Source: a virus
Direction: 5' to 3' (one strand)
Virus record (IMG/VR): IMGVR_UViG_3300025168_000084
Location: 1-62,773 of that record
Length of the DNA stretch: 62,773 bases
Below the pieces are notes generated by a model. It searched no databases, had not been told where the DNA came from, and saw only the letters and a program-made list of their open reading frames with translations. A program made the position numbers and the translations under genes. Positions 8,694 to 18,152 of this stretch are shown here, in pieces; the stretch's first letter is position 1, and each line of letters opens with the position of its first letter.

Positions 8694-9147
8694 TATATTA
8701 GTTCCTCTTAACGGTCACGTTAGAATCAGAGCATGGGAAAAACAACCAGATGGTACTGAAAAAGAAGTTTATGATAAAACAATCAAAAATCTTATTGTAG
8801 ATGCAGGTAAAATATCAATATTGAAATATCTTGGTAATATTACAGGTGGTGGATATGCTAATCAGGTAGGCGTAGGTGACTCTACTACTGCTGCTGCTAG
8901 TGGTCAAACAGATTTACAGTCATCAAGTAATAAGTATTGGAAAAATATAGCTACTGCTGACAGAGTAATTCTTACCACAACAGTATATTTATCCGTAGAT
9001 TTTGGATATACAGAAGGTAATTACACATGGAATGAATTAGGTCTAAGAGATAATAACAGCGTTATGTTTGCTAGACAGATAGATGATACACCATTTGTTA
9101 AAACCTCATCAAAAAGAGCAATAGTTGAATGGCAGTTGAGTCTCTAG
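8686..9147 (+). CDS. Putative baseplate/tail fibre attachment protein
   Basis: 153 residues starting at GTG, overlapping the hub gene by 8 bases. It is beta-rich with a central Gly/Ala/Ser segment and the sequence YTWNELGLRDNN, typical of phage tail-fibre attachment proteins. Its ILVP start resembles the ILIP start of the next gene, suggesting a shared attachment element. It likely links fibres to the hub. Confidence 0.5.
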   Translation: MADILVPLNGHVRIRAWEKQPDGTEKEVYDKTIKNLIVDAGKISILKYLGNITGGGYANQVGVGDSTTAAASGQTDLQSSSNKYWKNIATADRVILTTTVYLSVDFGYTEGNYTWNELGLRDNNSVMFARQIDDTPFVKTSSKRAIVEWQLSL

Positions 9148-10638
9148 ATGGCAAAGATATTAATTCCTCGTAGTGATAGTGTAAGTGTAAAAATCATAGA
9201 ACCTAGTGATTTTGAAGCTTTTTTTAGTGATGATATAATCAATGACTATGTAAAAAGTGGATTTGCACTTACAGCAGGCACAGGCTTATCTGTAAATATA
9301 GCAACAGGACTAGCTAGACTCAAAGGATTGTTTATCAATAATTCAACTTCTTCATCAAAAGGCAGTCTTACAGCAAATGATGAAAATTATATTTATATAA
9401 CCTTAGCAAGAGATTCCAATAGTGAAGCTGAATCATGGAGTTTTACATCAAATTTAACTGGTACAACTCCTACAGATTCTCTATTCATAGGTACTGCAAC
9501 AACTAACGGTTCTGGTGTAACATCAACAAATATTACTGCAAGAGAAACAAGAGTAATACCACTTAATAGTATTGATGAATCAACATTAAAAATTTCTAAT
9601 TCACCTACAAATGGTTTCTATTTAGAGGCTCAGTCAGGTAATACAGGTGGAATGACTTGGAGAAATGATAATTTTGGTAATGCAAGTCTTGGTGATGTTA
9701 CAATATCAAGTAATACAACACTTGCTAATTCAGCTAATATTGGACAGTATAAGAATCTTACAATAGATGCCACTAAAATATTAACTTGTGGAACTGGAAG
9801 TGTTGCACAAAAATGGATATTGTTTGCAACTGAAAGTATAACATTAAATGGTACTATTAATTTAGACGGTAGAGGTGGTCTTGGTGGTACTGGTGGTACT
9901 GGTGGTGCAACAACTGGTTCGGCAGTTTCTGGTGTTGGTGCTACTGCAAATCAAGGTGGTGATGGTGGTACTAGTTCGCCTTCTTATAATGAAATTGGTC
10001 ATATTGGAGTACAAGCAGGTGGTGGATCAGGAGGTGCAGGTCATGCATCAACAGTAGGTTCAAATCACGCAGGTGGTGCAGGTGGTGCTGCTGGATCTAG
10101 TGGAGGATCACCATCACAAATTTTAGATTACACAGATGATTCAAATTATCAATCAATAAGACTAGTTTTTAATCAACTAGCCCATTGGGGAGCTGGAGGT
10201 AACGGTGGAGTTGGTGGAGGATCTGGTGGAGGTGGTGGATCTCACGGATCATATGGTGGGACTGGTGGATATGGTGGAAATGGAGGAGATGGAGGTAACG
10301 GTGGAGGTTCAATTATTCTTGTAGCACCTACAATCACATTTGGTACTAATGCATCAATTACTTGTCTAGGAGTAGCTGGTGATAACGGATTAAACGGTGG
10401 AGTTGGTGGAAATAGTGGAGGTGCAGGTGGAACTGGTGGATCATCAGGTGGAGCTGCAACTAATGGTGCAAATGCAACAAATGGTGGTAATGGTGCTGGA
10501 GGTGGTGGAGGTGGAGGTGGAGCCGTAGGGGAGAATGGAAAAAATGGATTTGTTGGTATAATTGGTTATACTATTCCTAGTCAATCTGATTTAAATTCTA
10601 AAAGTAGTGCTAGTAAAAAATTACGACTAGTATTATAA
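9148..10638 (+). CDS. Glycine-rich tail fibre/adhesin 1
   Basis: 496 residues, starting immediately after the previous stop. Residues 1-160 are an attachment and beta domain. Residues about 235-460 are dominated by GG and GGX triplets (runs such as GGTGGTGG and GGGGGGG) interrupted by short Asn/Ser segments. Such regions can pack as polyglycine-II bundles in phage adhesins, where the loops carry host specificity. Expected role: receptor recognition. The Gly codons are nearly all GGT or GGA, so the nucleotide sequence is also repetitive and prone to recombination. Confidence 0.7.
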   Translation: MAKILIPRSDSVSVKIIEPSDFEAFFSDDIINDYVKSGFALTAGTGLSVNIATGLARLKGLFINNSTSSSKGSLTANDENYIYITLARDSNSEAESWSFTSNLTGTTPTDSLFIGTATTNGSGVTSTNITARETRVIPLNSIDESTLKISNSPTNGFYLEAQSGNTGGMTWRNDNFGNASLGDVTISSNTTLANSANIGQYKNLTIDATKILTCGTGSVAQKWILFATESITLNGTINLDGRGGLGGTGGTGGATTGSAVSGVGATANQGGDGGTSSPSYNEIGHIGVQAGGGSGGAGHASTVGSNHAGGAGGAAGSSGGSPSQILDYTDDSNYQSIRLVFNQLAHWGAGGNGGVGGGSGGGGGSHGSYGGTGGYGGNGGDGGNGGGSIILVAPTITFGTNASITCLGVAGDNGLNGGVGGNSGGAGGTGGSSGGAATNGANATNGGNGAGGGGGGGGAVGENGKNGFVGIIGYTIPSQSDLNSKSSASKKLRLVL

Positions 10639-10657
10639 TAATATAGTAATGAATATC

Positions 10658-10665
10658 TTTAAATA
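10658..10665 (+). promoter_or_regulatory. TATA-like box for the 10691 gene
   Basis: TTTAAATA is centred about 29 bases before the ATG at 10691. It may restart transcription within the fibre cluster. Confidence 0.5.
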
Positions 10666-10690
10666 CTAATACAATATTATATTAAGTATA

Positions 10691-11239
10691 ATGTTACACT
10701 TTACAAAGTCTAATAAACCTGTAGGAAATCAAATTAACCCTGATCTTAACATCTGTATTGTAAAAGAATCACAATCTGGTGAAAAAACATGGTATCACGC
10801 TAAAAATATTGTTACAAATGACGGAGACTTATTCTATGCACAACAAGCAGTAGGAGAAACCCCAACAAGTGACTTTGACGGTTCAAGTGGCAGAATGGAA
10901 CTCAGAACTGGATCAGCAACACCAGCAAAAGCAGATACTTATCAACAAGTAGCAACACCAATAACAGCATCAAGAAAAGCAATAGATTCCAATTATCCTA
11001 AAACAAATGACGGAGATTCAGATAATACAGGGGCAGGTACAGATATTGTAACTTGGCTAACAAGTTGGACAACTGGAGACTTTAACTCAAACGCTATCAT
11101 AGGTGGTTGTATTCATGTTGGAGCAGCAAGTCCAGCAAATGCAACAAAATTACTAACACATTTTTCAATAACCAGCTTTGATAAAACAGCAAGCGACACA
11201 TTAAAGATTTTCGTAAATCATACTTTCAACGGAGTATAA
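10691..11239 (+). CDS. Putative tail/virion protein
   Basis: 182 residues with a beta-rich, Thr/Ala-rich composition, including GRMELRTGSATPAK and a C-terminal KIFVNHTFNGV. It lies between glycine-rich fibre 1 and fibre 2 with its own TATA-like box, so it is probably part of the fibre complex. No catalytic motif is visible and I do not recognise the family. Confidence 0.55.
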   Translation: MLHFTKSNKPVGNQINPDLNICIVKESQSGEKTWYHAKNIVTNDGDLFYAQQAVGETPTSDFDGSSGRMELRTGSATPAKADTYQQVATPITASRKAIDSNYPKTNDGDSDNTGAGTDIVTWLTSWTTGDFNSNAIIGGCIHVGAASPANATKLLTHFSITSFDKTASDTLKIFVNHTFNGV

Positions 11240-11240
11240 C

Positions 11241-11256
11241 CCTTTGCCTAAAGGCA
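11241..11256 (+). other. Overlapping mini-hairpins between fibre genes
   Basis: Directly after the 11239 stop, CCTTT(11241-11245)/AAAGG(11250-11254) and TGCC(11245-11248)/GGCA(11253-11256) can form mutually exclusive short stems. They lie a few bases before the 34-residue gene at 11262 and might affect its translation. Stems are short, so support is modest. Confidence 0.25.
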
Positions 11257-11261
11257 TTTCA

Positions 11262-11366
11262 ATGGGTGGTTTGTTTAAACTACTAGAGAAACTTAATCAT
11301 ACTCCACAAGAAGGTTTAAATGATAAGGTACAAACAAAAGAAGATGTGGTGGTAAAACTTGGCTAG
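11262..11366 (+). CDS. Small protein coupled to the fibre gene
   Basis: A 34-residue ORF (MGGLFKLLEKLNHTPQEG at its start) that fills the gap and overlaps the next gene by 8 bases in the TTGGCTAG pattern used repeatedly in this genome. It is amphipathic at the N-terminus and charged afterwards. Overlap and lack of other content support it as real; function unknown. Confidence 0.5.
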   Translation: MGGLFKLLEKLNHTPQEGLNDKVQTKEDVVVKLG

Positions 11367-12579
11367 AAAAGCACTTTATAAACACGCAACACAGGTTAAT
11401 ACTTCATCTTACCCAGATGATGGAACAAGTCCTGTAGGATCTAATGAATGGAACGCTGATCCTGATTCACAAGGAATGTTGGGTTTTGCACCAGCAAGTG
11501 CAACAGTTACAATAGCAAGTGGAGTTGCAACAGTTACAGATACAATTACAGTTGTAGCAGCAGAGTCAAGTACAAGTGATACTTTAGATAAACTAGCAAT
11601 AACAAATACAAGTCAATATGATTTGATATACTTGTTTGCAGATACAGGAGATACTATTACATTAACAAACACATCAAGTCCTTCAGCAGATGGTCAGATT
11701 AAAACAGTAAGTGATTCAAATGAAACTTTGTCTTCAACCGTTCCAACAATCCTAATTAGAAAAGGAAATCATTGGTATGGATATGGTGGTGGAGTAGTCA
11801 ATGCAGTCAGTGATATTGGAGATGTAACTATATCAAGTATAGCAAGTGGTGAATTATTAAAATGGAATGGATCTGCATGGATTAATCAAACTCTAGCAGA
11901 ATCAGGAATAGCCCCAGCAGCAGGCTCATCTAGTATTACAACAGTAGGAACACTTGGAACTTTATCAGTAGACAATTTAACTATAGATTCAAACAAAATA
12001 GAAGCAACAAATACAAACGGAGACATAGAATTAGATTCAAACGGTACAGGAGTTATTAAGGTATTAGGAAATACAAATGACGGTGCAGTTACACTTAACT
12101 GTACTTCCAACAATCATGGTCAAACCATCAAATCACAACCACATTCAGAATCACAAACAAATACAATGTTATTGCCAAAAGGTACAAGTTCTACATTGGT
12201 ATCATTGGTTTCAACAGATACTTTAACTAATAAAACATTAACAAGTCCTGTAATAAATGTTACAAGTGATGCAGATGGTGATATTTATTATCGTGCTAGT
12301 GGTAGTTTTGCAAGATTAGCAAAAGGTACAGCAGGTCAAGCATTAAAAATGAATAGTGGAGCAACAGCACCAGAATGGGCTGCTGGTGGTGGAGGTGCTA
12401 CAATAGTACATCAATTTGCTAATACTACTACTACAAATTATGCTGGTACTGCTTCATCATTTGGAACTGTTGGAGCAGGTGATCGTGACATTTATATTAA
12501 AAAAATAGATGCTAATAATGAAGGTGTCTTTACTAAAATTTGGAAAAACGGATCTGCTGTCGAAGTACAAATCGCTTGA
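11359..12579 (+). CDS. Tail fibre protein 2
   Basis: 406 residues, TTG start overlapping the small upstream gene. It contains motifs I recognise from many marine phage tail fibres: DTLTNKTLTSPVI, DGDIYYRASGSFARL and GTAGQALKMNSGATAPEW. The protein is Ser/Thr/Gly-rich, almost all beta, with a short C-terminal cap from about residue 355. Such proteins form trimeric fibre shafts. The widely shared motifs suggest horizontal exchange among marine viruses with unrelated hosts. Confidence 0.7.
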   Translation: MARKALYKHATQVNTSSYPDDGTSPVGSNEWNADPDSQGMLGFAPASATVTIASGVATVTDTITVVAAESSTSDTLDKLAITNTSQYDLIYLFADTGDTITLTNTSSPSADGQIKTVSDSNETLSSTVPTILIRKGNHWYGYGGGVVNAVSDIGDVTISSIASGELLKWNGSAWINQTLAESGIAPAAGSSSITTVGTLGTLSVDNLTIDSNKIEATNTNGDIELDSNGTGVIKVLGNTNDGAVTLNCTSNNHGQTIKSQPHSESQTNTMLLPKGTSSTLVSLVSTDTLTNKTLTSPVINVTSDADGDIYYRASGSFARLAKGTAGQALKMNSGATAPEWAAGGGGATIVHQFANTTTTNYAGTASSFGTVGAGDRDIYIKKIDANNEGVFTKIWKNGSAVEVQIA

Positions 12580-12588
12580 GGTTTTAAA

Positions 12589-14187
12589 TTGGCGATAACT
12601 TATCACGCAGGTAGAAGAATACAAGCAGTTCCAAATGAATATAAAGTACATGAATTTACAAGCTCAGGCACATTAGCTGTCACAGGCTCAGGAGATATAG
12701 AGTATCTCGTTGTTGCAGGTGGTGGTGGTGGCTACTGTGGAGGTGGAGGTGCAGGTGGAATGAGAACAGGCACACTATCAGTATCAGCAGGTAACAAAAC
12801 CGTAACAGTAGGAGCAGGTGGATATTCAGGTCAATGTAATGTCAATGGACATGGGAATAACGGTGTAGGTGGAAATTCAGTTTTTGATTCTATAACTTCA
12901 ACAGGTGGAGGTTTTGGTGGAGGTGGAGGAGCTGCCAACAATACAGCAGGTGGATCATCAGGTGGAGCTGGTGGTAATTACACTTCCAATGGTGGTTATC
13001 CTCAAGATTCTGTTACACCAAATCAAGGAAATAACGGTGGTGCATCAGATGGAAACAATAGTCAACGTGCAGGTGCAGGTGGAGGAGCAGGGGCAGTAGG
13101 TGGAAATGCTACAGCAGGTGTAGCAGTTGGTGGAGATGGATTAGCCTCATCAATTAGTGGATCATCTGTTATTTATGCTGGTGGTGGTGGGGGAGGCTTT
13201 GCCAACTCATCATCAGGAACAGGAGGTCAAGGTGGTTCAGGTGGAGGTGGTTCTGACGGAGCAGCAGGTACAACAAATCTTGGAGCAGGTGGAGGAGGTC
13301 ATGATAATTCTGCAAGAGCAGGTTATGGTGGCTCAGGTATTGTAATTGTAAGATATTTAACAAGTAGTGGAATAACAGCAACAGGTGGAACAATTACTAC
13401 AGTAAATGCTCATGATGCTAGACCATTAAATGTCCAATTAGGAAGCAGATTGGAAGAAACCGATACAAGAAAGATGTATTATTATTCTGATCCGTTAAGT
13501 GTTGATGATGATCTAACAAGTGACAAAGGATGGGTATCAAACACAGCAGATTGGACTTACAATGCAACAGGCGATTACATTGACTTTGCAACAGTTAGAC
13601 GAAGTACAACTGCACAGCAAATTTACCTTGATGTTCAGGATTCAGATTACTTGGGAAGTGGAAACAACCTATCTGATACAGTATGGACAGCAAGATTCAA
13701 GATAAGAACAGGAGCAATATCAAGTTCAGGAAATGTATTACTTTATCTAGGATTTTCAAACAATCTAGGAGATTCTGGAACAACACAGCAATCAGCTTGT
13801 ATGTGTACTAATGTCAATGGAAATGCAAATGAAAATAATATGTCATTACAGGTATCAAGAGGACAATTTGAAACAACAAGTACACCTGCAAGAGTAAGAG
13901 CTGATGTGTTATCAAACACCAATTTACCATACAATACAGATTTGTATATGGAAATGATCAGAGATGGAGATACATTTACACTTAAAGCATATACAAATGA
14001 GTACGTTTCACAAACAGGAGTAACAGCAACAGCAACAGTAACAGGTATTTCATCATTAAGATATATCAAGGCATTTATCGATTCGGAACAAAACGGAAAC
14101 ACTTCAACAGGAGCTAGGTTATACGACATGAAAATTTACAACGGAGTAACATCAACTAATACAGCATGGAAGGAGCTTGGAACATGA
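12589..14187 (+). CDS. Glycine-rich adhesin 2 with C-terminal beta-sandwich
   Basis: 532 residues, TTG start. Residues about 20-260 are glycine-rich, beginning DIEYLVVAGGGGG, a signature of glycine-rich fibre proteins in marine phages, and ending GSGIVIVRYLTSSG. Residues about 295-530 form a beta-sandwich domain (SDKGW near its start, MKIYNGVTS at its end) that is repeated twice in the next gene. The first part probably builds the receptor-binding tip and the last a carbohydrate-binding-like module. Confidence 0.7.
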   Translation: MAITYHAGRRIQAVPNEYKVHEFTSSGTLAVTGSGDIEYLVVAGGGGGYCGGGGAGGMRTGTLSVSAGNKTVTVGAGGYSGQCNVNGHGNNGVGGNSVFDSITSTGGGFGGGGGAANNTAGGSSGGAGGNYTSNGGYPQDSVTPNQGNNGGASDGNNSQRAGAGGGAGAVGGNATAGVAVGGDGLASSISGSSVIYAGGGGGGFANSSSGTGGQGGSGGGGSDGAAGTTNLGAGGGGHDNSARAGYGGSGIVIVRYLTSSGITATGGTITTVNAHDARPLNVQLGSRLEETDTRKMYYYSDPLSVDDDLTSDKGWVSNTADWTYNATGDYIDFATVRRSTTAQQIYLDVQDSDYLGSGNNLSDTVWTARFKIRTGAISSSGNVLLYLGFSNNLGDSGTTQQSACMCTNVNGNANENNMSLQVSRGQFETTSTPARVRADVLSNTNLPYNTDLYMEMIRDGDTFTLKAYTNEYVSQTGVTATATVTGISSLRYIKAFIDSEQNGNTSTGARLYDMKIYNGVTSTNTAWKELGT

Positions 14188-16259
14188 CCATAGAATACAA
14201 AGACTCTAAACGAATTGTTGGGTTGTCAACTGATACAGTAGGTTTATCTTTTGAAGATGATTACACCAGCAATACAGGGTGGACACAAACAGGTTCTAAA
14301 GTAACGGTAGATTCAGGTAAATCAGATTGGGTTGATGCAAACGCTGCTGCAACCAATGATTCATTACAACAGGTAATAAAATCATTAGGTATAACATTAA
14401 GTGATACAGCATGGACAGCAGATTTTACTTACATTAATAATGGTGGAACAGTTGGTGGTTATCCATTTGTATTTCAAAGTGGAACAGGCAACTATGATTC
14501 TGCAAGTAATGATGCAATAACAATGTCAGAAGATAACCCCAATAAAATTAAAATTAATACAAAGAATGGTGGAAGTTATGTCGCAGGATCATCAACCATA
14601 GCAGTAAGTTCAGGAACCACATATTATATTAGAATACAAAGAACATCGGCAACTGATATTAAACTTTCTGCATTTACTGATTCTGCAAGAACAACTCATA
14701 CAAGTGGTTCTCCTGTAACTGCAAGTAACGCAGGTATAGCCAACATAACAGGATTGACCTATGTGCAACACCAAAATCAAACAACAGGTGGTGGTGGAAC
14801 TTCAAACTTTGAGATAACTGATCTTAAAATTTATAATAATTTAACATCAATAGAATCAAAACCAACTGATGTTCAAGACAATTCTATCATGGTAGAGAAA
14901 GATACAGGTAGAAGATATTGGTTTACAAGTGGTGCTTTTTCAAGTATTAGTGGATTAACAGCATACTATAATTTTGAAGAAACCACAGGCACTATGACAA
15001 ATCAGGCTAGTGCAGTAGGAAGTCCAGATCAAATTACAGCAGATGGAACTTTTGAAAGTTATGGTGGTTCTTCGCCTAGTAGAACATCAGCAGGTAAAAT
15101 AGGAACATATTCAACATTCTTTTCAGGAACAGCAGATGGAACAGGATCAAGATATAATCTAAGTGGAAATCCAATGCCAAGTGCAAGTAATGCAGATTTC
15201 ACAGTTTCATTATGGTTAAAGGGTGGAAGATCAAGTGCAACAAATACACTTCTAGGTTGTTATCCAAATGGTTCAGATTGGCAAATTACTTGGAATCCGG
15301 GTGTAAGTATTAATTTTTATCTTGGTTCAAATACACAATGGGCTTACAGTTTTAGTACATCAGATTGGGTTCATATTGTTGTCCAAAGAGATTCAGGAAC
15401 TTATAAATTATATTGGAATGGCACATTTAAAGCTATTTCAAGTGGTTCATCAGGTACAGGTGCATTAACAGGAAACCCAAGTATAGGTTCTGATCCGGGT
15501 TCAGGATCAAATAGAGAGGTTATGGGTGGAAATATAGACGATATGAGTATTTGGAATCGTGTTCTTACACCAGCAGAAATTGCAATATTATACAATGGTG
15601 GAACAGGTAGAGCAGTAAGTAAATCTTCTTGGACATATCCACCAACATATACAGGGAATTATTCTTCTACATCAGGTTGGACACAAGCAACTACCAATAC
15701 TGCCAATAGTGGAACTGGATCTCAAACAGTTGGAATTGACGGTGGCTGGGCATACGCAAACAGCACAGGTTCAGCAAATGGACAGTTCGTACATACATCA
15801 CTTGGAATAACTCTTAATGATACAAAATGGGTTGCAGATTTTGAATATTATAATATTGGTGCAGTTAATATGTACCCATTTGTCTTGGCAGCAGGTACAA
15901 GCTCATCATGGGATTCGACACAGGATATGGTATCAGTTGTAGAAGCTGGTACAAATGTGTTAATGATAAGATACAGAGATGGATCAAGTCAAGCAAACTC
16001 ATCAGCATCATCTACAATGTCAACTAACACATCATATTTTTGTAGATTAATTCGTGACGGTCAAGTTTTAACATTGAAAATGTACACTGATTCTGCAAGA
16101 ACTTCACAACATGGTTCTGACATAACTGTTACAATTTCAGGTTCAGTAACAGGGCTAACAACATTACACCACAGTGGAATTACAGGTGGTGGAGCTACAA
16201 GTGGATATAATTTCAAAGTAAGAGGAACAGAAATTTACAACGGAGTAACATCAGTATGA
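14184..16259 (+). CDS. Receptor-binding protein: beta-sandwich, LamG, beta-sandwich
   Basis: 691 residues from the ATG at 14184, preferred over 14166 because AAGGAG lies 8 bases upstream and the start overlaps the previous stop as ATGA. Domain order: a beta-sandwich (about 25-225, ending LKIYNNLTS), a LamG/concanavalin-like domain (about 255-470, LTAYYNFEETTG to MSIWNRVLTPAEIAILYNG), and a second beta-sandwich (about 485-690, ending TEIYNGVTSV). The first and third are homologous to each other and to the end of the upstream gene. Likely a glycan-binding adhesin. Confidence 0.7.
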   Translation: MTIEYKDSKRIVGLSTDTVGLSFEDDYTSNTGWTQTGSKVTVDSGKSDWVDANAAATNDSLQQVIKSLGITLSDTAWTADFTYINNGGTVGGYPFVFQSGTGNYDSASNDAITMSEDNPNKIKINTKNGGSYVAGSSTIAVSSGTTYYIRIQRTSATDIKLSAFTDSARTTHTSGSPVTASNAGIANITGLTYVQHQNQTTGGGGTSNFEITDLKIYNNLTSIESKPTDVQDNSIMVEKDTGRRYWFTSGAFSSISGLTAYYNFEETTGTMTNQASAVGSPDQITADGTFESYGGSSPSRTSAGKIGTYSTFFSGTADGTGSRYNLSGNPMPSASNADFTVSLWLKGGRSSATNTLLGCYPNGSDWQITWNPGVSINFYLGSNTQWAYSFSTSDWVHIVVQRDSGTYKLYWNGTFKAISSGSSGTGALTGNPSIGSDPGSGSNREVMGGNIDDMSIWNRVLTPAEIAILYNGGTGRAVSKSSWTYPPTYTGNYSSTSGWTQATTNTANSGTGSQTVGIDGGWAYANSTGSANGQFVHTSLGITLNDTKWVADFEYYNIGAVNMYPFVLAAGTSSSWDSTQDMVSVVEAGTNVLMIRYRDGSSQANSSASSTMSTNTSYFCRLIRDGQVLTLKMYTDSARTSQHGSDITVTISGSVTGLTTLHHSGITGGGATSGYNFKVRGTEIYNGVTSV

Positions 16260-16513
16260 GCCAAGAATACTATGACCATTTGAACGCAGGGGAAAAATAT
16301 ACCTGTGACAAATGCCAAACAGCAACACTAGGAGCTCACGAATATGACCAATATATCAGGTTTCAATATCATTACTGTGATCTATGTTGGAACTACATAC
16401 ACCTAAAGAAAGGAACTTGTGATTCATGTGGTAGCAGTATGACCAATAGAAGTGAGAATAAAAACACTTCTGTTTTATGCAGTTGTGGAAATGAGGTTGA
16501 ACTGAAATGGTAG
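16256..16513 (+). CDS. Small zinc-ribbon protein within the fibre cluster
   Basis: 85 residues with four Cys pairs (CDKC, CDLC, CDSC and CSCG), consistent with two zinc ribbons. It overlaps both neighbours (4 and 7 bases), so it is co-translated with fibre genes. A cytoplasmic zinc protein amid adhesins is odd; it may be a fibre folding factor or a structural knot. Function unknown. Confidence 0.6.
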   Translation: MSQEYYDHLNAGEKYTCDKCQTATLGAHEYDQYIRFQYHYCDLCWNYIHLKKGTCDSCGSSMTNRSENKNTSVLCSCGNEVELKW

Positions 16514-17580
16514 AATGGCTAGCTGGAAATCGTATTAGTGGTACAACTGCTGAAAGACCTGCTTTGAGTTTGGCAAGTCCAAGCGTAGGTGGGTGGAAAG
16601 AAATTGCTAGAGCTACACTAGGAAGTGCAGCAGGTAACTTATCAAGTGGAACATTTACTGCTAAAAAATATCTTTGGTTGCAGTATTTTGTTAAGGGTAA
16701 TGCTGTTGGAAGGCAAAAAATTCAGTTTAATGGAGATACAGGTTCTAATTATAATTTCAGATATAGTGGAAATGGTGCAAGTGACGGAGATGCTGGTGGA
16801 GCAGCAAATAATATTAACGCAACATATTCCAATGCTAATAATGATAAATTTGGTAGTTTCTTTATAGTTAATAATTCTGGAAATGAAAAATTATTAATGG
16901 GCAGTTCTATGGAAACTACTGGAACAGGAGCTTCAAATGTGCCGAATAGAACGGAAGTAGCAGGCAAGTGGTCTAATACATCAAGTCAAATTACAAGTAT
17001 TAATCTATGGGCAGATGGTGGTGGATCATCTTTTGGCACAGGTACAGAGGTTGTTGTATTTGGATGGGATAATACTGACACACATACTACAAACTCTTGG
17101 GAAGAATTATACTCTAATGAATTATCAAGTAATAATCAAGAGTTTTCAACAGGTACAATATCTGCTAAAAAATATCTTTGGTTGCAGTTTTATCAGCAAG
17201 GTCATACTGGAAACACTTATTTAAGATTTAATGCTGACTCAGGTGGTAATTATAATAGGACACATTCAATTAATGGAGCTTCTGATGCTAACGTTACGTC
17301 ACAATCACAATTAACAAACGTATTAACTGGAGGTACAGGAGATCATCACTCATTGACAAATATGTTTATTGTTAACACTTCTGACAAAGTAAAATTAATG
17401 ACTTTTATGACAGCATTTAACGCAGGTAGTGGATCAGGTGCTTCAAATGCTCCTCAACATATTGAAGGTGCTTGTCAATGGGCAAACACATCAGCACAGA
17501 TAACAAGTGTGCAGGTAACAGATAACGGTGGTGCAGGTTTCGATACAGGTTCAATTTTTAAAATATGGGGGCATGACTAA
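16507..17580 (+). CDS. Tail protein with two tandem beta domains
   Basis: 357 residues. Two homologous units of about 165 residues: unit 1 has GTFTAKKYLWLQYFVKG, unit 2 has GTISAKKYLWLQFYQQG. Both continue with a Gly-Asp/Ser-Asn-Tyr strand, a GAS(D) turn, an FIVN strand, a GASN turn and a segment ending in W(A/S)NTS(A/S)QI. The next gene carries a third, more diverged copy. Such jelly-roll units are likely adhesin or fibre-decoration modules. The start overlaps the zinc ribbon by 7 bases. Confidence 0.65.
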   Translation: MVEWLAGNRISGTTAERPALSLASPSVGGWKEIARATLGSAAGNLSSGTFTAKKYLWLQYFVKGNAVGRQKIQFNGDTGSNYNFRYSGNGASDGDAGGAANNINATYSNANNDKFGSFFIVNNSGNEKLLMGSSMETTGTGASNVPNRTEVAGKWSNTSSQITSINLWADGGGSSFGTGTEVVVFGWDNTDTHTTNSWEELYSNELSSNNQEFSTGTISAKKYLWLQFYQQGHTGNTYLRFNADSGGNYNRTHSINGASDANVTSQSQLTNVLTGGTGDHHSLTNMFIVNTSDKVKLMTFMTAFNAGSGSGASNAPQHIEGACQWANTSAQITSVQVTDNGGAGFDTGSIFKIWGHD

Positions 17581-18152
17581 TGGTTTGGGCTAAAGCAACT
17601 AGTGTGACAGCATCATCATCTCCAATTTCAAGTGGCACATTTACAACAGGAAAAATTTTACAGGTAATGTGTTATTTAGATAGTAATGGAACTATACAAG
17701 ATGGATTAAGATTAGGAAATGGTTCAGTAGATACAGGTTCTAATTATGCTTTTAGTGCTAATACAAATGGTGGCTCTACTTCTACATCACATACACAAAA
17801 TGATATTGGGGATTTTTCTAACATTGGAAGTGGTCAATTTATGAATATGTTTATTGCCAATGTCGCAAGTCAGGAAAAATTATTAATATTGAATATTAAT
17901 GAGGGAAAAAGTGGTTCAGGTACAATTCCAACAAGATTAACTGTAACTGGAAAACTTGTTAGTACAAGTCAAATAAACATTATTGAATGGAGAAATGTAG
18001 CAGGTGGAGGAGATTATGGATCTACTACAAATATATCAGTATTAGGTAGTGACGGTGTGCAATCAATGACAGTTCAAGACGGTGCTGTATATTATGATAC
18101 TGACTTGAATAAGGAATATGTTCTAAACAATGACACTTGGACTGAGTTATAG
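17580..18152 (+). CDS. Tail protein with a third copy of the beta domain
   Basis: 190 residues, start overlapping the previous stop by one base (TAATG). It repeats the scheme of the two upstream units: GTFTTGKILQVMCY, DTGSNYAFSANTNG, MFIANVASQEKLLI, then STSQINIIEW. A short extra tail (VQDGAVYYDTDLNKEYVL) resembles the chaperone/trimerisation-like ends of phage fibres. Probably a divergent product of the same tandem duplication. Confidence 0.6.
   Translation: MVWAKATSVTASSSPISSGTFTTGKILQVMCYLDSNGTIQDGLRLGNGSVDTGSNYAFSANTNGGSTSTSHTQNDIGDFSNIGSGQFMNMFIANVASQEKLLILNINEGKSGSGTIPTRLTVTGKLVSTSQINIIEWRNVAGGGDYGSTTNISVLGSDGVQSMTVQDGAVYYDTDLNKEYVLNNDTWTEL

Noticed and set aside
13169-13393. Minus-strand frame of 74 residues within the glycine-rich adhesin
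   Set aside because: It is a shadow of GGT/GGA repeats: a low-complexity Leu/His reading of the opposite strand.
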